This document shows, piece after piece, positions 14,310 to 14,622 of a DNA stretch of 14,622 nucleotides (position 1 is its first letter; every line of letters starts with the position of its first letter). The notes below the pieces were generated by a model that was given only the letters and a program-made list of their open reading frames with translations, was not told the origin of the DNA and did no database searches. This stretch comes from an uncultured Nitrososphaerales archaeon (GTDB taxonomy: Archaea > Thermoproteota > Nitrososphaeria > Nitrososphaerales > JAAOZN01): contig CALJAQ010000125.1 in assembly GCA_938029515.1 (NCBI GenBank), positions 1-14,622 of the forward strand, given 5' to 3'. The position numbers and the translations under genes were made by a program.

Positions 14310-14323
14310 ATGAAATAAACTTT
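14310..14323 (-). promoter_or_regulatory. BRE/TATA-like promoter of cas6
   Basis: On the minus strand CAAAAGTTTATTTC (complement of 14310-14323) combines an A-rich BRE-like stretch with a TATA-like GTTTATTT centred about 31 bp before the ATG of cas6. That implies a transcript starting a few bases before the start codon, and there is no Shine-Dalgarno site. Confidence 0.5.
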
Positions 14324-14428
14324 TGTGGCGCAGCAGATATCTTAAGCCCCTCTCCTTACCCATATGTAATATCTTCTTTAGTCAACCGCAGGTTTAACAC
14401 ATGAAGCTTTAGCGATGTTTTCATCCCG

Positions 14429-14461
14429 CTAAAAGAGGGAGCTAGCGTCGAACCCCCTCTT
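14429..14461 (-). terminator. Hairpin plus T4, possible terminator of a leftward transcript
   Basis: AAGAGGG (14433-14439) and CCCTCTT (14455-14461) form a 7-bp stem with a 15-nt loop. Read on the minus strand, the stem is followed by TT, giving TTTT in all, which would suit a leftward gene lying beyond the right edge. The T-run is short, so this is tentative. Confidence 0.3.
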
Positions 14462-14563
14462 ATTTAAATAATTCAGCGATTCTTTATCCCCTTTATCTGA
14501 TAAGCGTAGCAGATGCTGTTAAAATAGGTTCATTGGGTTCTTCCCAGACTCTTATTTTCTGAG

Positions 14564-14591
14564 TATATAAGAGAGCGGCTTCTCAAAGCCG
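14564..14591 (+). promoter_or_regulatory. TATA-like box and hairpin near right edge
   Basis: TATATAA (14564-14570) would direct plus-strand transcription from about 14593. Just before that point CGGCTT (14576-14581) and AAGCCG (14586-14591) form a perfect 6-bp stem with a CTCA loop. The transcribed unit, if any, is outside the window. Confidence 0.3.
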
Positions 14592-14622
14592 TTTAACACC
14601 TTAGCGAAGATCGTAATCAAAT

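Larger units (their letters stand above)
14285..14622. other. 338-bp AT-rich non-coding right end
   Basis: Upstream of cas6 to the window edge there is no open frame of note. It contains the cas6 promoter, a terminator-like hairpin (14433-14461), a perfect TATTTAAATA palindrome (14461-14470) and a plus-strand TATA-like box (14564-14570) followed by a small hairpin. No CRISPR repeat unit recurs inside it. Confidence 0.5.

Noticed and set aside
14433..14461. Possible tRNA T-arm (GGTTCGA on the - strand)
   Set aside because: The stem-loop does not have 5-bp T-arm geometry and no D-arm, anticodon arm or acceptor stem can be built around it.

Overview
This window reads as a piece of an archaeal chromosome, most likely from a non-methanogenic or at least uncultured-type lineage (TACK-group archaea such as Bathyarchaeia or Caldarchaeia/Aigarchaeota are my best guess; this is inference, and a methanogen relative is not excluded). 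The grounds are: enzymes that use methanofuran (MFR), tetrahydromethanopterin (H4MPT) and coenzyme F420; an XPB-Bax1 helicase-nuclease pair, which is an archaeal hallmark; archaeal TATA-type boxes close to the start codons of apparently leaderless genes; and heavy use of GTG and TTG starts.

Positions 3-4531 (+ strand) form a tight operon: formylmethanofuran dehydrogenase/hydrolase subunit A (cut by the left edge), subunit C, methenyl-H4MPT cyclohydrolase (mch), a RimK-type ATP-grasp glutamate ligase (mptN or cofF) and F420-0:gamma-glutamyl ligase (cofE). Two steps of the C1 branch thus sit beside enzymes that put glutamate tails on its cofactors.

Positions 4508-5251 (- strand) encode a HisA/HisF-like TIM-barrel protein of the kind that travels with C1-carrier genes. 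It overlaps cofE tail to tail. It starts head to head with the next operon across only 55 bp, which hold a single near-palindromic TATA-like box almost equidistant from the two start codons.

Positions 5307-9028 (+ strand) form an overlapping four-gene operon: tyramine-glutamate ligase (mfnD), the ASKHA-fold MFR-core coupling enzyme (mfnF), the amino-acid-kinase-fold furan phosphate kinase (mfnE), and a divergent CofE paralogue of unproven function. The first three account for late assembly of APMF-Glu, the core of methanofuran; the fourth is a candidate for adding further glutamates.

Positions 9029-10043 hold no intact gene. They contain a tandem 14-mer, a long perfect inverted repeat, two smaller inverted repeats and open fragments in shifting frames, which look like decayed coding or mobile DNA.

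Positions 10044-12951 (- strand) encode Bax1 nuclease and XPB helicase, overlapping in an operon, with a TATA-like box before XPB. After a 433-bp gap comes a Cas6-family CRISPR RNA endoribonuclease (13385-14284, - strand) with its own promoter. No CRISPR array is visible. The last 338 bp are AT-rich and non-coding, with one terminator-like hairpin and a TATA-like box near the right edge.
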